From contig NC_063162.1 of NCBI RefSeq assembly GCF_023159225.1, positions 98,288,880 to 98,352,879 on the forward strand: DNA of 64,000 nt, given 5' to 3'. Below, one piece after another: positions 35,976 to 47,552 of the stretch. Below the pieces are notes generated by a model that was not told the origin of the DNA, did no database searches, and saw only the letters and a program-made list of their open reading frames with translations. The translations under genes and the position numbers were made by a program. The DNA is from Perognathus longimembris pacificus. Lineage: Eukaryota; Chordata; Mammalia; Rodentia; Heteromyidae. Every line of letters starts with the position of its first letter. Position 1 is the stretch's first letter.

Positions 35976-36275
35976 CAGTATGGTGACTTGAACTCAGGGC
36001 CTGGGCTCTGTCTGGCATTCTACCAGTTAAAACACTATTCCACTTAAGGTTTTGTGGTGTTTAATAGGGGATGCCAGTCTCATAGAGTTTCTCAGTTTCT
36101 TTGTTTGGGGCTATCACTCTATTACTTGAGCAATACCTCCATTTCTGGCTTTTCGCGGGTTAATTAGAGACAAAAGTCTCTTGTATTTGTCTGCCAATGC
36201 TTGCTACAAACCTTAATCCTCACGATGCAACCTCCTTAGCTAGAATTATAGGAGTGAGATATCCCCACTTCACTG
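35974..36275 (-). mobile_element. Hybrid SINE, second copy nested in old LINE-1
   Basis: More diverged than its neighbour: 'tgacttgaactcagggcctg' for the tRNA-like arm, an internal partial duplication of the 'tctattacttgagcaatacc' segment, a linker 'gggttaattagagacaaaag', then 'aacctccttagctagaatta' for the B1-like arm. Head-to-tail with the copy at 35665. Confidence 0.7.
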
Positions 36276-36352
36276 ATAGTTTTAGTTCTTTAAATGCTCT
36301 GAATGTTATTCCTTTGTCAGATGAATAATTTTAAAATATTTTCTCTGATTGT

Positions 36353-37380
36353 TCTAATTTTCATACCTACATCATTTTTCCTGCAAATATAATTCTTCCC
36401 TTACCTCTCTTAAAAACAGCTCTTCTTGCCTGGCCTCTAGGCACCTTGTGCTCTACGACTCCAAATCTTTCTAAGCCCTTTAAACTAGCTTTTCTTCCTT
36501 TCTTTTCTTTTCCTATTTTAATACTATCACCTAGTTACCTAGAGATATCCAGCATAGCTGATGCTCCTTCTGTCTCACACTCTTGTGTTTATTCAGTTAG
36601 TGAATCTTGCTAATTTTACTTCCAGATTTTCTTGACTCATGTTCTTCATCTGGTAGACCTCCATCATCTCCTACCGTAATTGTCACAATTGCTCTTGACT
36701 TCCCAGCTTCCAGTCACATTCTCCCTAATTCACCTCCTCCAACTCACACTCAGGCACACCTCTGACTGGGACAAGACTCTTTCCAATTGTTGACTCAATC
36801 TTGGATGCAGTTATTTATTTATTTTTTCTTTGGGGAAATAACATTAGAGACTGAGTCCCGTGCTTTGCCTTCTATGGCCATAACAGAATAGTTGATCTGA
36901 ATATCTTATTGAATAAATGGATGAATGTATTTTAAGTAGAGATTTGATGGAGAATAAAGTAGTGTTGCAGTGCATTTAAGCATAGCATCATTAAATCTTT
37001 AAGTCCTTAATTGTGACATGCAGATTAGCATAAATGAGAGCAAGGTTAGGCTTTGATACTTATTTGAGATAATTAGCTACAATCCGTAGCCAACTGGATC
37101 AGAGATATCTTTTCTTGATTGCATAGAGAGCTGAGAAGACATCCATTGCAATTTATGAAGAAAAAAAGGAAAAAGCTGTTAATTAATAAGGATAGGGATG
37201 CATATTCTCTGGTAGCATATTTAGTTATTTTCTTCTTTTTTGCTTTACTTGTTATTTCTGTTGGTTAGGGAAATACAAATGATTTTCCTTGAGCTATCTG
37301 TAAAACATAATGGAATAGGTCATAATTTAAATAAATATTGGAATGTAAATATGAAAACTGTGTATGCCAAAATAATAAAA
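36353..37380. other. Mixed DNA, no gene; possible decayed L2
   Basis: 36360-36800 is C/T-rich on the plus strand and vaguely resembles the L2 3' region. A 'gaataaatggatgaatg' motif, like an L2 tail, lies near 36913. This is too weak for a firm call. The rest is unique AT-rich sequence. Confidence 0.25.
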
Positions 37381-37384
37381 AAAA

Positions 37385-37535
37385 TCTAAAATAATAATAA
37401 CTAGTATTTGTTGATAGGCAACCAGTGTCTGATGTTTGGTAAACACTGCATATATTCAGCTTAATTCCTACAATGCTCCCATAGAATAGTCAAGTGAAGT
37501 TAATTAACATAGGGCCTGCTGTACAAGTCAAACAG
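37385..37535 (-). mobile_element. MIR SINE, diverged
   Basis: Reverse-complement MIR order: 'accagtgtctgatgtttggt', 'aaacactgcatatattcagc', 'ttaattcctacaatgctccc'. This is the 'gtgccaggcactgtgctaagc...tttaatcctcacaac' layout with many changes. Confidence 0.5.
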
Positions 37536-37819
37536 TCTTGGAACTGTATTTCCTCTTTCCAAGTGTCACTCGAAGTCCTTATTCTTCTCTCCTTGCATAT
37601 TCTGTAACACAACTTCTGCGTGCTATGCTTGCTTATTTGGAATCAGGATAATACAGCAGGTTTATGGTAAAATAGTTATTTAATTTGGCTATACCCTGCT
37701 TTTCCAGATCCAAAGTATTTGTTTATATTCATATTTTCCTAATTGAATAATTGGTATGTTATGAAGATATCTAGAAACTATTATCTCAAAAAGCAAGCAT
37801 TATTTTTTATTTACTTTTG

Positions 37820-38015
37820 GGGAGACAGTACTGAGGTTGGAACTCAGGGTTTTGCACTTGTTAAGTGGGCACTCTTTCATATGAGCCACACCTCCAGTCC
37901 TTTTTCCTTCGTTATTTTTTAATGGAGTCTCACATTTATGCCTGGGCAGACCTGGAGCATAATCCTCCTGTTTAACCTTCATGCTGGGATGACAGTGTGT
38001 GCCATGATGCAACAA
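37820..38015 (-). mobile_element. Hybrid SINE, old
   Basis: tRNA-like arm backwards at the left ('gaggttggaactcagggttt', 'tatgagccacacctccagtc'). B1-like arm backwards at the right ('atgcctgggcagacctggag', 'catgctgggatgacagtgtg'). The linker is short and T-rich. Confidence 0.65.
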
Positions 38016-38024
38016 TTGTTTCCT

Positions 38025-38116
38025 TTCATATATATATACATATATATGTATATATATGAATTAAATAAATATATATGTATATATATGAATTAAATAAATA
38101 AATATATATATTTAAA
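38025..38116. repeat. AT-only tandem/palindromic repeat
   Basis: A 36-38 bp unit made of TATATATGTATATATA-like sequence followed by 'tgaattaaataaat' is present twice. The TATA segments are self-complementary, so each unit can form a hairpin or cruciform. G and C occur at only a few positions. Confidence 0.9.
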
Positions 38117-38119
38117 TTG

Positions 38120-38232
38120 ATTGTAATGGCTTATTGGGGATTTTTGCCTGGTCTAACTTCTGAACAGCAACTCTCCCAATTTCTGATTTCTGAGTAACTA
38201 GGATTATAGGTGTGACACACCACAGTCAGCAA
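38120..38232 (-). mobile_element. B1-like SINE fragment
   Basis: Reversed B1-type segment: 'atttttgcctggtctaactt', 'gagtaactaggattataggt', 'gtgacacaccacagtcagc'. No tRNA-like arm; the AT-rich repeat sits at its tail side. Confidence 0.55.
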
Positions 38233-40084
38233 GCATTATATTGAATTGTATAATTTTAAAACTATTTTTTCACATCGTTTTTTAAAATCTCAAGATAGTT
38301 GCCTATATTTGACTATCATTGAGAGTCATTGTTTAAGAAAAGACAATAATACCCCATTAAAAATCAACTCTCCACCCCCCCCCAAACCTTGCTTTGTTCT
38401 AACTAAGCAAATGGATTAATTGATCCTTATTCAAAAAGCTTTATCACTGGTGTTCATAAAACTACCTCACTATTTTATCTTTCATTATATTTAAAACTAT
38501 GGAAACACAAATCTTGTATCCTGTCTATAGTATAGAATTTCAATGCTCTCTTGATGACTGTTATGTAGGAAACAAGAAAACCAAGAAAGAAGTGGTTTTT
38601 AAGCATAAGCAGAAAAACAAAAGGGCAGCCTTAACTTTTTAAGGTAGAAAACATGTTTAGAATATAGTCAGACAAAATGCCAACACATATCTCTTTAAAA
38701 TTGCTTTACTTTCTTTCCTTCCTTGGACCTGAGGCAGAAACTGAGCAAATCTGCTTTCTTTGCTAAATGTACTTCTTACATCATCAACCTTTTATAAATT
38801 GTGCATTTTATTAGAAATGCAATGAATAGTCAATGCTCTGGCCAGCTAAGATGTTGAGGGGTTTCTCCAACTGTGTATAGGCCACTCACTGAGAGCCTAC
38901 ATATGAAACTCAAGCGCAGGGAGAAGCCTCGCTGGCTGGAGGGCTAGGCTGAAGGCTTTCACATAGTTCCCATTACTAAGGAAACCACTCGTTTTGTCTG
39001 AACATGCTCTGAATAGATGTCTCATTTGAAGTCTAGTGCTCAAAGCATGAGAATTACATTATGGAGCTGAGATCGAAATGAGGGGAAGTAGAAATGCTTG
39101 AAAATGCCACCAAGCATTCACAAAGTGTTGTACTGTAATGACATTCCATGAGACAGAAGGTGCATTTATTTTTGCCGTATTCCAAGTTACTTCAGTGTTA
39201 TAAAAGCAAATTTCTTTGCCTGCCCACGCAATCAAAGTTAGCAAAGCAGATGTTCTTCTGACCTGTTCCTGATTCCTACTCTAGTTAGGAAAAGTGTGCA
39301 GTAAATACAAAATATGGATTCCCATATTAATCTAGATTTTCTCTGCTGTCTTTATAACTAAATGGTGTAGTGCTATCTCAGTGCCAATAAACAAACACAT
39401 GCTCAGAGTCAGACTTGAGTTTGCAGCCTCCAAATTGTCCCCATTAAATACAGAATGACGATTGCAAATTTGGTGCTGGGTGTTTTGTTAATGAACATCC
39501 AATTCAGATTCAAGTGAGAAAACACTGTGTCCAAGAGGTTCCTATCCTGTCTCCAGCTCCTACCAACCCAGAGCAGAAAAAAGCACAGTGGTACCAACAA
39601 ATCATGCGTCTGTCTTTATTCCTTGACCTGGAAATTGAGATTTAGGGGACTTGGACTTTATCAGTTTATCATCTGTGTCTCCTTTTTTTTAATTGGTCAA
39701 TTGGTGTGTGTTTTCTTTTTAAGCTGTTTAAAGTGCTATGGTTATATCCAGTCAGGAGCTGCCATTCATTTACTAGAGAGCCTGAGAAGGAGAGTATTAT
39801 TATTTCAAATTTTGAACTACTTCATCCTTTAATCCAAAATATAGACACCAATTAATATTTACCTATGACTTGGTATTTTGCTCTGAAGAGTTTCATTTGC
39901 TGAAACTGTCCATAATTGAAAGAGACCTTGAAGATGTATAGCCCAGAATTTTTTAGCATGGCACTGTGGAAAGTCTGTATGTCTAGAAGTTACTCAAAGC
40001 TATCGTGGTGACACTGGGATTGCAAAAATGGTATTAAAGTGTTTCAACCTAGAAACAAATATTAATAGCAAGCAAAATTTCCTA
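38233..40084. other. Repeat-poor unique DNA, possible conserved noncoding
   Basis: Apart from an 11-base C run near 38373 I recognise no repeat in about 1.8 kb. The region 38820-39260 has a more balanced composition than the flanks and could be a conserved noncoding element. The open frame at 39527-39832 (101 codons) has no recognised domain and no convincing splice flanks. Confidence 0.3.
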
Positions 40085-40092
40085 CAGAGATA

Positions 40093-40255
40093 CTTTTTAA
40101 AATTTAATTTTATTGTCAAGGTTATGTACAGTGGGGTTACAGTTACAAAAGGTAGTAAGTACATTTCTTGTCAAACTTGTTACCTTCTTCCTCATCTTTT
40201 TCCACCTTCCCTCCTCCCACCCCATCCTGTCTGTTTGTTCTTCAGAGATTCTTAA
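40093..40255 (-). mobile_element. 5'-truncated LINE-1 3' end
   Basis: Reversed LINE-1 3'UTR end: 'attgtcaaggttatgtacag', 'gtggggttacagttacaaaa', 'tacatttcttgtcaaacttg', then a C/T-rich polypurine-tract complement. Possible imperfect target-site duplication 'cagagatactt' on the left and 'cagagattctt' on the right. Confidence 0.8.
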
Positions 40256-40269
40256 GGATCAGTAGAATA

Positions 40270-40512
40270 GCCAAGCACCAGCCATTCACAGTTGTAATCC
40301 TAGTCACTTAGGAGGCTGAGATATGAAGATTGCAATTTGAAGCCAGACTGTGTAGGAAAAGTCCTTGAGATTCATACCTCCAATTTACCACCAGCAAGCT
40401 AAAAGTGGAGCTGTGGCTGAAGTTGTAGAGCACTAGCCTTGAGCAAAAAATATCAGAGGTAGCATATTGGCCCAGAGTACAAGCCCTAGGACTGGCACAA
40501 AAAACAAATTAA
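40270..40512 (+). mobile_element. Hybrid SINE (7SL-like left, tRNA-like right)
   Basis: One of the two clean sense-strand copies. Left arm, 7SL/B1-like: 'gttgtaatcctagtcactta', 'ggaggctgagatatgaagat', 'gaagccagactgtgtaggaa'. Linker: 'tccaatttaccaccagcaag'. Right arm: A-box-like 'tggctgaagttg', 'agcactagccttgagcaaaa', B-box-like 'agtacaagccc', end 'taggactggcac' and A-rich tail. The short flanking repeat 'tagaata' at 40263-40269 and 40513-40519 could be the remnant of a target-site duplication. The right arm is clearly related to the right monomer of IDL-Geo. Confidence 0.85.
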
Positions 40513-40519
40513 TAGAATA

Positions 40520-41638
40520 AAATTCATAAACATGAAAACTCAGCAACTTTGTTATTCTTATTTAACATTTCTTTTGTCCATTAATCCTCTCAAACCTATA
40601 TTTGAAATACATATCAGATTTTCTCCCTGACCCAGTTTTGAAAGTACAAAATCCAGTAGAATTGAGAAAAGATACAACCCTTTTCTAGCATTTAATAGAG
40701 ACCCACCTAACATCACTAAAAGCCTCTGGATTTCAAACCATGAACAAAAGAAATTTTATTTATGCTAACACACACAAGTAATTACCTTACCAATAATATT
40801 CTTACAAGTTCTGATTATGAAGTTTCCACTCATTTTGAAATGAACAGCTCAAAGCTACCAACTGTTTCTGGTCTAATGTGCATACAGAGTATTTATTTAC
40901 TTTGAGTATATGTTTAGTGGTTTAGATGTCATGGTTGCTGATAAGAAAATTCTTCTAACATTGAGACTGCTTTATGAAGTTTCTGTTTTCACAATGAATA
41001 TGCATTTGTTACAGAATATTTACATCTTCATATCCCAGCACCCAAGACAATGCTTGAGATTTTTAATCATCATTTAGACCTCATCATGTGTCAGTATTGA
41101 CACATTTTTGTGGTAATATTGAAATGAATTGTTGAATAGAAGAAAATATAGGAGACACTTAGCATTTAGAAAGTTCTTTAGGCAGGCTTAATTGAATGTT
41201 AGACTCAGAGAAGATAAAGAATCATGGAAAACAGTATTTACTCACCCAAAGAAATTTGACATGGATTTTAATTGCATTATATTTTGGTAATTCTTTTGTT
41301 CTTATCAAGATAAATTATTATGTATTTTAAACATTATATCATAAAATATTATCATTTAATTCATTTATTAGTACTGTATTAGTGATATTTATGGTTATTG
41401 CAGATGATCTGTTCTCTAAGCATTAGACTAGACATGTGTTTTCCTAATTTTAAAAAATAGTCTATACTAATAAATACCAAATAATGCTATGATAAATATC
41501 ATATTAAGGCTGCTCTTCATTATTTTCTACACTAAGTGATCTGGACATTTTAAAATTCTAAAAACTACAGATTACAGTCTTGAAAATTCACACCAAGTTC
41601 ACGTAGCATTGGGGTTCTCCTACCATGTTCTTGCCAAC
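40520..41638. other. Unique AT-rich DNA, nothing recognised
   Basis: No repeat or exon recognised in about 1.1 kb. Confidence 0.35.
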
Positions 41639-41639
41639 A

Positions 41640-42430
41640 CTCATTTGCTCACTCATTCATGCATACATGTAACAAATGCATCTGAACACTTTTCCTAGTG
41701 CTTTTCTAGGTCCTGTGAATATACAGTTTATGGAGATCTCACTGATTTCTGAAATTTTATTTGTTGGGGAGATATAGGTGGTATGTGATAAATAGGCAAT
41801 TATTAACTGGCCAATATATGGTTCAGACATTTTTATGTATTGTTTTAAACATAAAAACAATGTCATAGTATAGTTAGTTATGGAAGGAAATGATTAATGA
41901 TCCAATATTAAAAAATTAATCCTTGAAAAGCAAAGTTTGACCTTCGACATAAATGTTCAAAGGAGTTCATCAGGCCAAGGGTTTTAGGCAGAGTAACAAT
42001 GCATACAAAAATCATGAGGCTAAAAGGAGACTGGTTGGTTGTTAGGGAAAAGGCTAGAGTGCATAAAAATTGTGAACAAGCAGGAAGTGTTCATAGATGA
42101 GGTCTGAATTATGACCAGAATGAAACCTCCTATGGTCCCAAAAAACCATAAAAGGACTAGATTTTAATCACAATTGTAAATTATAGTCTGTAGATTTTTA
42201 AAAATCGGGTGCAAATGTAATGACATGTATCATTTTTAGTTCACTGTTTGAAAGATCACTGGGATGCTATATACAGAATTGGTTGGAGGTGGGTAGGAGT
42301 TAGTGGGAAAAAAAGCACGTGCTATGATTGGACTTCCATAGTAGCTTTAGATATGGTGAGAAATGCTAGGGTTCCAAAGACATTTAAAACTGACCTAAAA
42401 TGACTGCTAAGATATTGTAATGGTTATAGA
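41640..42430 (+). mobile_element. Ancient interspersed repeat, family not named
   Basis: Ordered, low-level similarity to an old mammalian repeat: 'ttcctagtgcttttctaggt' near the start, 'ggagatataggtggtatgtg', 'acaagcaggaagtgttcata', and then 'gtttgaaagatcactgggat' followed by 'ggttggaggtgggtagg'. The 63490-63990 segment shows other parts of what seems the same family. I cannot give a reliable family name. Confidence 0.4.
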
Positions 42431-43468
42431 AAAACATGATATGCATGAATGCTACATTGTAATGGACAATGGTGCTGCCTACCTGATCTAGCTACCTCGA
42501 TATATGGTGATGCTCTTTTGTGAGATGTGTACTTCTGAGAGGTGAAACAATGCTTCAAATGCTCCAACCTTTGCTCACCTGCATCAAACATATCCAAGAA
42601 CTAAAAATATTTACCCTCATCAGTTCTAGGCATTCATTTCTCTGAAGGGACATCAACATTCACTATAAAAGGAATTACAAGAAGTAGTCAATAGATTATT
42701 CAGCTATTTTTCAGGAATGTAATTATAATTCAACAAGCAAAAGAAAGAACTAGCACAAAGACCCCATGGTGTGAATTTCTGGATCAAATCCAGTTAGCTA
42801 GGGTTTTGTATTGAGATAAGATTTTCATGATTCCATCTAGGCCAAAGTGACTCTGCTCATACAATATTCTCTAGTTTGAGAGGGACCTGAGCAGCCATTA
42901 AAGCATAGCTGGAAACAGTAAGAAGAAAATTTGATATAAGTAGAATGAAAGGAAAGGCCTTTTCTTTGAGAGAGTGAGAAAGAGAGAAAAAGACTGAAAA
43001 CAAGGTGATTAATGATATTCCAAAGTACCCCTTTGGCATTCATTTGGAGACGGTAGATGCATTAAGTAAACGATATCATTGTCTTTGTTCATAGTAAAAT
43101 GTTACTTCTTTGCTCCTTCATCATTTTACAATGTGCAAATAGCAATTTGACCATACCACAAAACCAGCAAAAGTATTGCCAAAGAGTTAGCTTTCCTGAG
43201 CCACAGAAGCTTGGGCAAAGACTCTGTCAGTAGAAGGGCTGGGCTGGTTTCTAAGCTCCAATCAAATCAGTCATAAAGAAGTTACTACAAGTAGTGAAAC
43301 TTGATTCTACTATTTATCAAGACTGGAAAAGCTAAAGAAGTTTAAAAATGCCCAATTCAAGCAATCAACCAACCAACCAAAATTTTACAGAATGGCACCA
43401 GGCATATAGATTATAGCTATGTCTGTACAGCAAGCTGTACCTGGGTGTTCTCAATGATTTCAATGGCC
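42431..43468. other. Unique DNA, nothing recognised
   Basis: No repeat or gene recognised. A GA-rich patch lies near 42966-42995. Confidence 0.35.
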
Positions 43469-43605
43469 CAGTGCTTCTCAGGCTTGTGTCACTCACCTAA
43501 GGATCTTGTTAAAATTCAGATTTGGGGTCCATAAAACCTTGTGGTTAGCCTGTATATCTAATGGTATCTCAGGAGATGGTGTCATTAGCCCATAGACAGT
43601 ACTGT
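43469..43605 (+). mobile_element. MER5A-like hAT-Charlie DNA transposon remnant
   Basis: It starts with the near-terminal pattern 'cagtgcttctcaggcttgtg', then 'cacctaaggatcttgttaaa', 'attcagatttggggtcc'. This matches the MER5A order 'cagtggttctcaaactt...cacctg...ggcttgttaaaa..cagatt'. The second terminal inverted repeat is degraded. It is a non-autonomous and long inactive element. Confidence 0.7.
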
Positions 43606-43841
43606 AAATAGCAAAGAAGAGAGTGCATGCATAAAATCATCAGGAAACCAGTGATTCTCCTCCTCAATGCCATGAAAGGGATATTTGGAGAACCAGTCTT
43701 TTCCTCTCCTAAAAGAAGAATTAAATATTACCTGCATGATTTCAAATTATCACACTGGACCACATTCGAATTAGGATATTTGGTTTACTTGATTGTCTGA
43801 TGGCTACCAGGAAGAAGGTTTTTCTGGAAACAATTAAATTG

Positions 43842-43982
43842 GGGGAGAGATAAAGGGGGAGGGGGGAGGGGGGAATGAAGGAGGAGGTAACAAAGAGTAC
43901 AAGAAATGTATCCAATGCCTAACGTATGAAACTGTAACCTCTCTGTACATCACTTTGACAATAAATAAGGAAAAAAAAAGAA
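43842..43982 (+). mobile_element. 5'-truncated LINE-1 3' end
   Basis: Polypurine tract (43842-43895), then 'tacaagaaatgtatccaatg', 'cctaacgtatgaaactgtaa', 'cctctctgtacatcactttg', 'acaataaataagg' and an A-rich tail. The close match to the full-length element's 3'UTR suggests a fairly recent copy. Confidence 0.9.
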
Positions 43983-44289
43983 AGTAAAGCAAAGTTGTTT
44001 TCAGGTATTCCCAACTAGCAAGTTAAACAGTAGGTATATTTCAGCCAAGTTGTGGACACATCCCATTTGCTTATGTAAGCATGGAGCTCACAGTAAAGAT
44101 CAAAGCTTACAGCTCTAATCATGGGTGGTCTAAAAATCACTCCCATGTCTCTAGATAAGCAGGGGAAAGAAAGAGAGATAATAAAGTCTAAGGCTCCAAC
44201 CTAAGGCACCTTCTCACATGAAACAGAAGTAGAAAAGCTAAGGTAGGAGAGCGAGAAGGAGCAACCACAAAGAGTAAGGGTGCAAGTTC

Positions 44290-44490
44290 TTAGTGTTATG
44301 TGACAGCAATACTTACAAGACACTGTGTTGTAAACCAACTGTACAACTCTATTGGGCGGGGAGTTGGGAAGGAAGGAAGGTGGGAGAAAAATGAGGGAGG
44401 AGGTAACAAGTTTGACAAGGAATGTACTCATTACCTTACATATGTAACTGTAACCCCTCTGTACATCACCTTGACAATATTTTTTTTAAG
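44290..44490 (+). mobile_element. 5'-truncated LINE-1 3' end
   Basis: 'gtgacagcaatacttacaag', 'gttgtaaaccaactgtacaa', a G-rich tract, 'atgtactcattaccttacat', 'gtaacccctctgtacatcac', 'cttgacaatatttttttt'. It is a sub-variant of the LINE-1 3'UTR close to the copies at 47000 and 50345. Confidence 0.85.
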
Positions 44491-44494
44491 CTCA

Positions 44495-46980
44495 GGGAAG
44501 AAATGTCTTTCAGAAGAAAGAAGTGAGTAATATATTTTATAACCCTACAATTTTGATTATTATGAGAACAGAATATTGACTATCAGATTTGGCAACTACT
44601 AATTTAGTTTTATGATATTTGTAAATAAAAATTTTAAGAGTCAGAAAGCAAGATATTTTAAAACATAACTGCCAAATGTTTTCTGCTTCTATAAGATGAA
44701 ATATCTTGCACTCATTGCCTTGTAGCCCTTGTCTCGGTGTCCTTGATTTGTGAGCTCTTCAATCCACTCTATTAATCTTTGCCAGTCTATTAAATGTCTC
44801 TTATCAGTCACTTCCATGTAACTGAATTGCCCCAGTTTTCTTTATTCTTAGATTCAGTACAAATAGGTGTTCTTTGAAGATTTTCAGCATTTTTTGATCA
44901 TAGCCAAAAATACTGCAAATCTCCCTGTTGCTACAATCTGATATGTGATTCCAATCTTTGCAAGAACCAAATGTGAAAGAAAGAAAAAGCCCAAACACAA
45001 GTAATTCAAATGATTCTGAAAGTGAAAAACATTGTAAGAAAAGTTAAGAATCTCTTGCCTTCTTCTTTTGCAATCAAGACCCATTAGCATGAACATTAGA
45101 ATATTGATTCCCAGCAGTATCTGTACAGAGGAAATCTGTAAGCCAACTTGTCTTTTCCAAAGAGATCTAAATATTGTTCAGAGATTTTTGGATACTTGGC
45201 ATGAAAACAAGCACTTAAGCAAAAGTATGTCCAAAAATGAGAGAACTAAAGTTATGCCTCACATGCCTGTCTTTTCTACATGTGCCTAAGATTTAATCAG
45301 GTTTTGCTCTGGATATGAAGAAATAGAACTTTGTTGGCATTACTAGAAATAAATCTTGCTTTGGAAGTTTATTGTAGGTATAGTGTTTATAAAAACCAAA
45401 TTAATATTTTATAAATTCTCTCAAGTCTTTAGAGAGATACCTAAAAGAATCTGAAAGGTCTGATGAGGTAGGTAAACAGTTTAGAGGCCAAGAATACTGT
45501 AAAGGTATTTATTCTATTTTTTGACCCTTACTTCATGTATTAGTTTGAGTAGGTCATTTCCTCTCTGGTCCCTTTTTTTAAAAAAAAAACACAAAAATTA
45601 TTATTATTAAACAGGAAAATTTCATCTTGTTGGCTTGGAATGTCCATTCCAGCTGTGATGTTTTCAAGTATATAGTTCAACAACAATCAAGACTACTGGC
45701 TAAACAGTCCAAAAAGAATTTTCTGCCCAAAAGTAATTTCTCTCTGAATAGTTGGATATCAAAGTTTGATTGAGAGCAGAGAACTGGCTTGTAATTACAT
45801 GACATAATACTTATATATGAAAATTTATCCCAAATATGCAATTTCTCAGGTTTCTTTACACAGAAGCTGAAGTTTAGTTACTAAGGAAAGTTGGTGTAGA
45901 GACCATTAGAAATAAGTAATACCTTCCCCAGTTATCACATAATTAGCAATGCAACTAAGGAAACATTTAAAGATGACCTTATTTCAGCAAATGTCAAATG
46001 TTTTCTTTTCTTAAGAAAAGTGGTGGAATCCCTCACAGTGAGACTCCTTAAAGTCCATACAAACTAACACCAAAAATCATGCCACAGAGAAAATTTTTGC
46101 ATTGACAATGAAATGCATTTAATAAGCAAATGACATTTCTCCTTTTGGTTGCCTTTGTTTCTATGAGGAAATAGCCATGGCTAAAAGCACATTCTCAGGT
46201 GTGAATTAGAATATAGACTTGAATGGAAAAAATACTGACCATAAAGATACAATTTTTTAAAGTTAGCTCTCAACTTAGGAAAAAATTGAAAGGTGTAAAA
46301 AAGTTGTGAAAAGAGCACCAAGAATTCCCAAGTTTAGTACTCTTAGCAATTGACATAAAAATTGTCAAGTTCAGTACTCTTACAAATTGACATTTTGACA
46401 TATTTTCATATACTTATACACACATATGCTTGTTTAAATAATTTTAATTATAGCCATTATTGCTGATGAGAAATGTAGATACTAGATGACCCTTTAGCCT
46501 CAAATCCTAAGTTCTCTTATTTTACCTTATTTTTTTTGCCACTCAACCATGATGAAGAAAGCCCCAGTTTATTAAGATTACTAGGATTGATATTTAATCA
46601 TTATCTTTGGTTTCAGTTATTCCCAGAGAACTCCCAGCTCAGAGAATGCAGCTCTAAAGGACAGGTATTTGGTTCCCAAATATGACTAGTTTTCCCCAGC
46701 CCAACTACTTACAAGCTATGACCCAAGTCATGTTACTTCTTCTCTCTTTCATCCTTTCTCTAAGTTCTCTTATGTTCTTGTGCTATAATTGTCAAATTAA
46801 GATTTTTTTCAACATCTCTACAATGCTAGTATCAAAGGTATTCCATATTCAGTTTCTATCAATCTATTTCAGGAATGTTCCTTGTAGACATTTTTTTTGT
46901 GTGTGCTAAAAATGCAATATAGAATCAGGCCATGCATTTGGTTGTTGTATCTCTGTAAACTCTTTTTATCCAAGTCTTCA
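44495..46980. other. Unique AT-rich DNA, 2.5 kb, nothing recognised
   Basis: No repeat family, exon or RNA gene recognised. Short T/A runs occur near 45577-45590. Confidence 0.35.
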
Positions 46981-46983
46981 ACT

Positions 46984-47552
46984 TTTTTTCTTTTTTTAAA
47001 AAAAGTTGTTGTCTAGGTGAAGTACAGAGGGGTTATAGTTACATACATTAGATAGTGACTACATTTCTTGTCCAACTTGATGCCCCCTCCCTTATTTTCT
47101 CCCACCTCCCTCCTTCCCAATTCCCTCTCCCCATTTGTACAGTTAGTTTTCAACATATTGTCTTGTAAGTATTGCTGTTGCCTTGGTTTGCCTTTTATCC
47201 TTTGTCTCACTGTTTTAATGTCCCCTTCCCTAATTCAGACAGACATATATAAAATACCCAGGGGACCAGAATAAAATACAGTGGCAACAGGGGCTAAGTC
47301 ATAGGGAATTGCATTCTGTAAGTCTATGAGAAAGAATGACATCACCCCATTCTCAAGAAAATGGAAAGACTTAGAAAAAAAAGCACACTAAGTGAAGTGA
47401 GCCAGACCCAAAGAAACATAAACTCTATGGTCTCCCTTGTTAGTAGTATGTGTCTAGGATAGTCCTAGCAGATGATCACAGTAGCTCAGTGCTAGGGATA
47501 TATCATCGCATAAGATGATGCTAAGAGAAATGACCTCCAAAATATGGAAGCA
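46984..47552 (-). mobile_element. LINE-1 copy with 5' inversion (twin priming)
   Basis: Left part, about 46984-47340, is the reversed LINE-1 3'UTR with its A tail at the left ('gtctaggtgaagtacagagg', 'atgccccctcccttattttc'). From about 47345 the sequence switches strand: 'aagtgaagtgagccagaccc', 'aaagaaacataaactctatg', 'gtctcccttgttagtagt' read in the sense direction. They match the ORF2 end, which in the full-length element is reversed at 51530-51740. The two parts correspond to adjacent segments of the parent element in opposite orientations, as expected from twin-primed reverse transcription. The flanks share only 'caagt', so the duplication is short or decayed. Confidence 0.85.

Larger units (their letters stand above)
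34855..36352 (-). mobile_element. Old LINE-1 (ORF2 end plus 3'UTR), interrupted
   Basis: 34855-35045 resembles an old LINE-1 3'UTR ('aaattttaattagcatatat', 'catatattttgaccatattc'). 35050-35645 is the reversed ORF2 3' region: 'tcattgtggatatgtactac', 'atccattcatccatgatgtg', 'gattgccattctgactgggg'. After two SINEs the element resumes at about 36280 with 'tctgaatgttattcctttgt' and 'ttttctctgattgttc'. All frames are destroyed, so it predates both SINEs inside it. Confidence 0.75.

Noticed and set aside
36353..36900. L2 LINE remnant
   Set aside because: Resemblance limited to C/T-rich composition and one tail-like motif; not enough for a firm call.
39527..39832. 101-codon plus-strand frame in repeat-poor DNA
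   Set aside because: Composition and lack of splice flanks do not support an exon; kept only as part of a possible conserved noncoding block.
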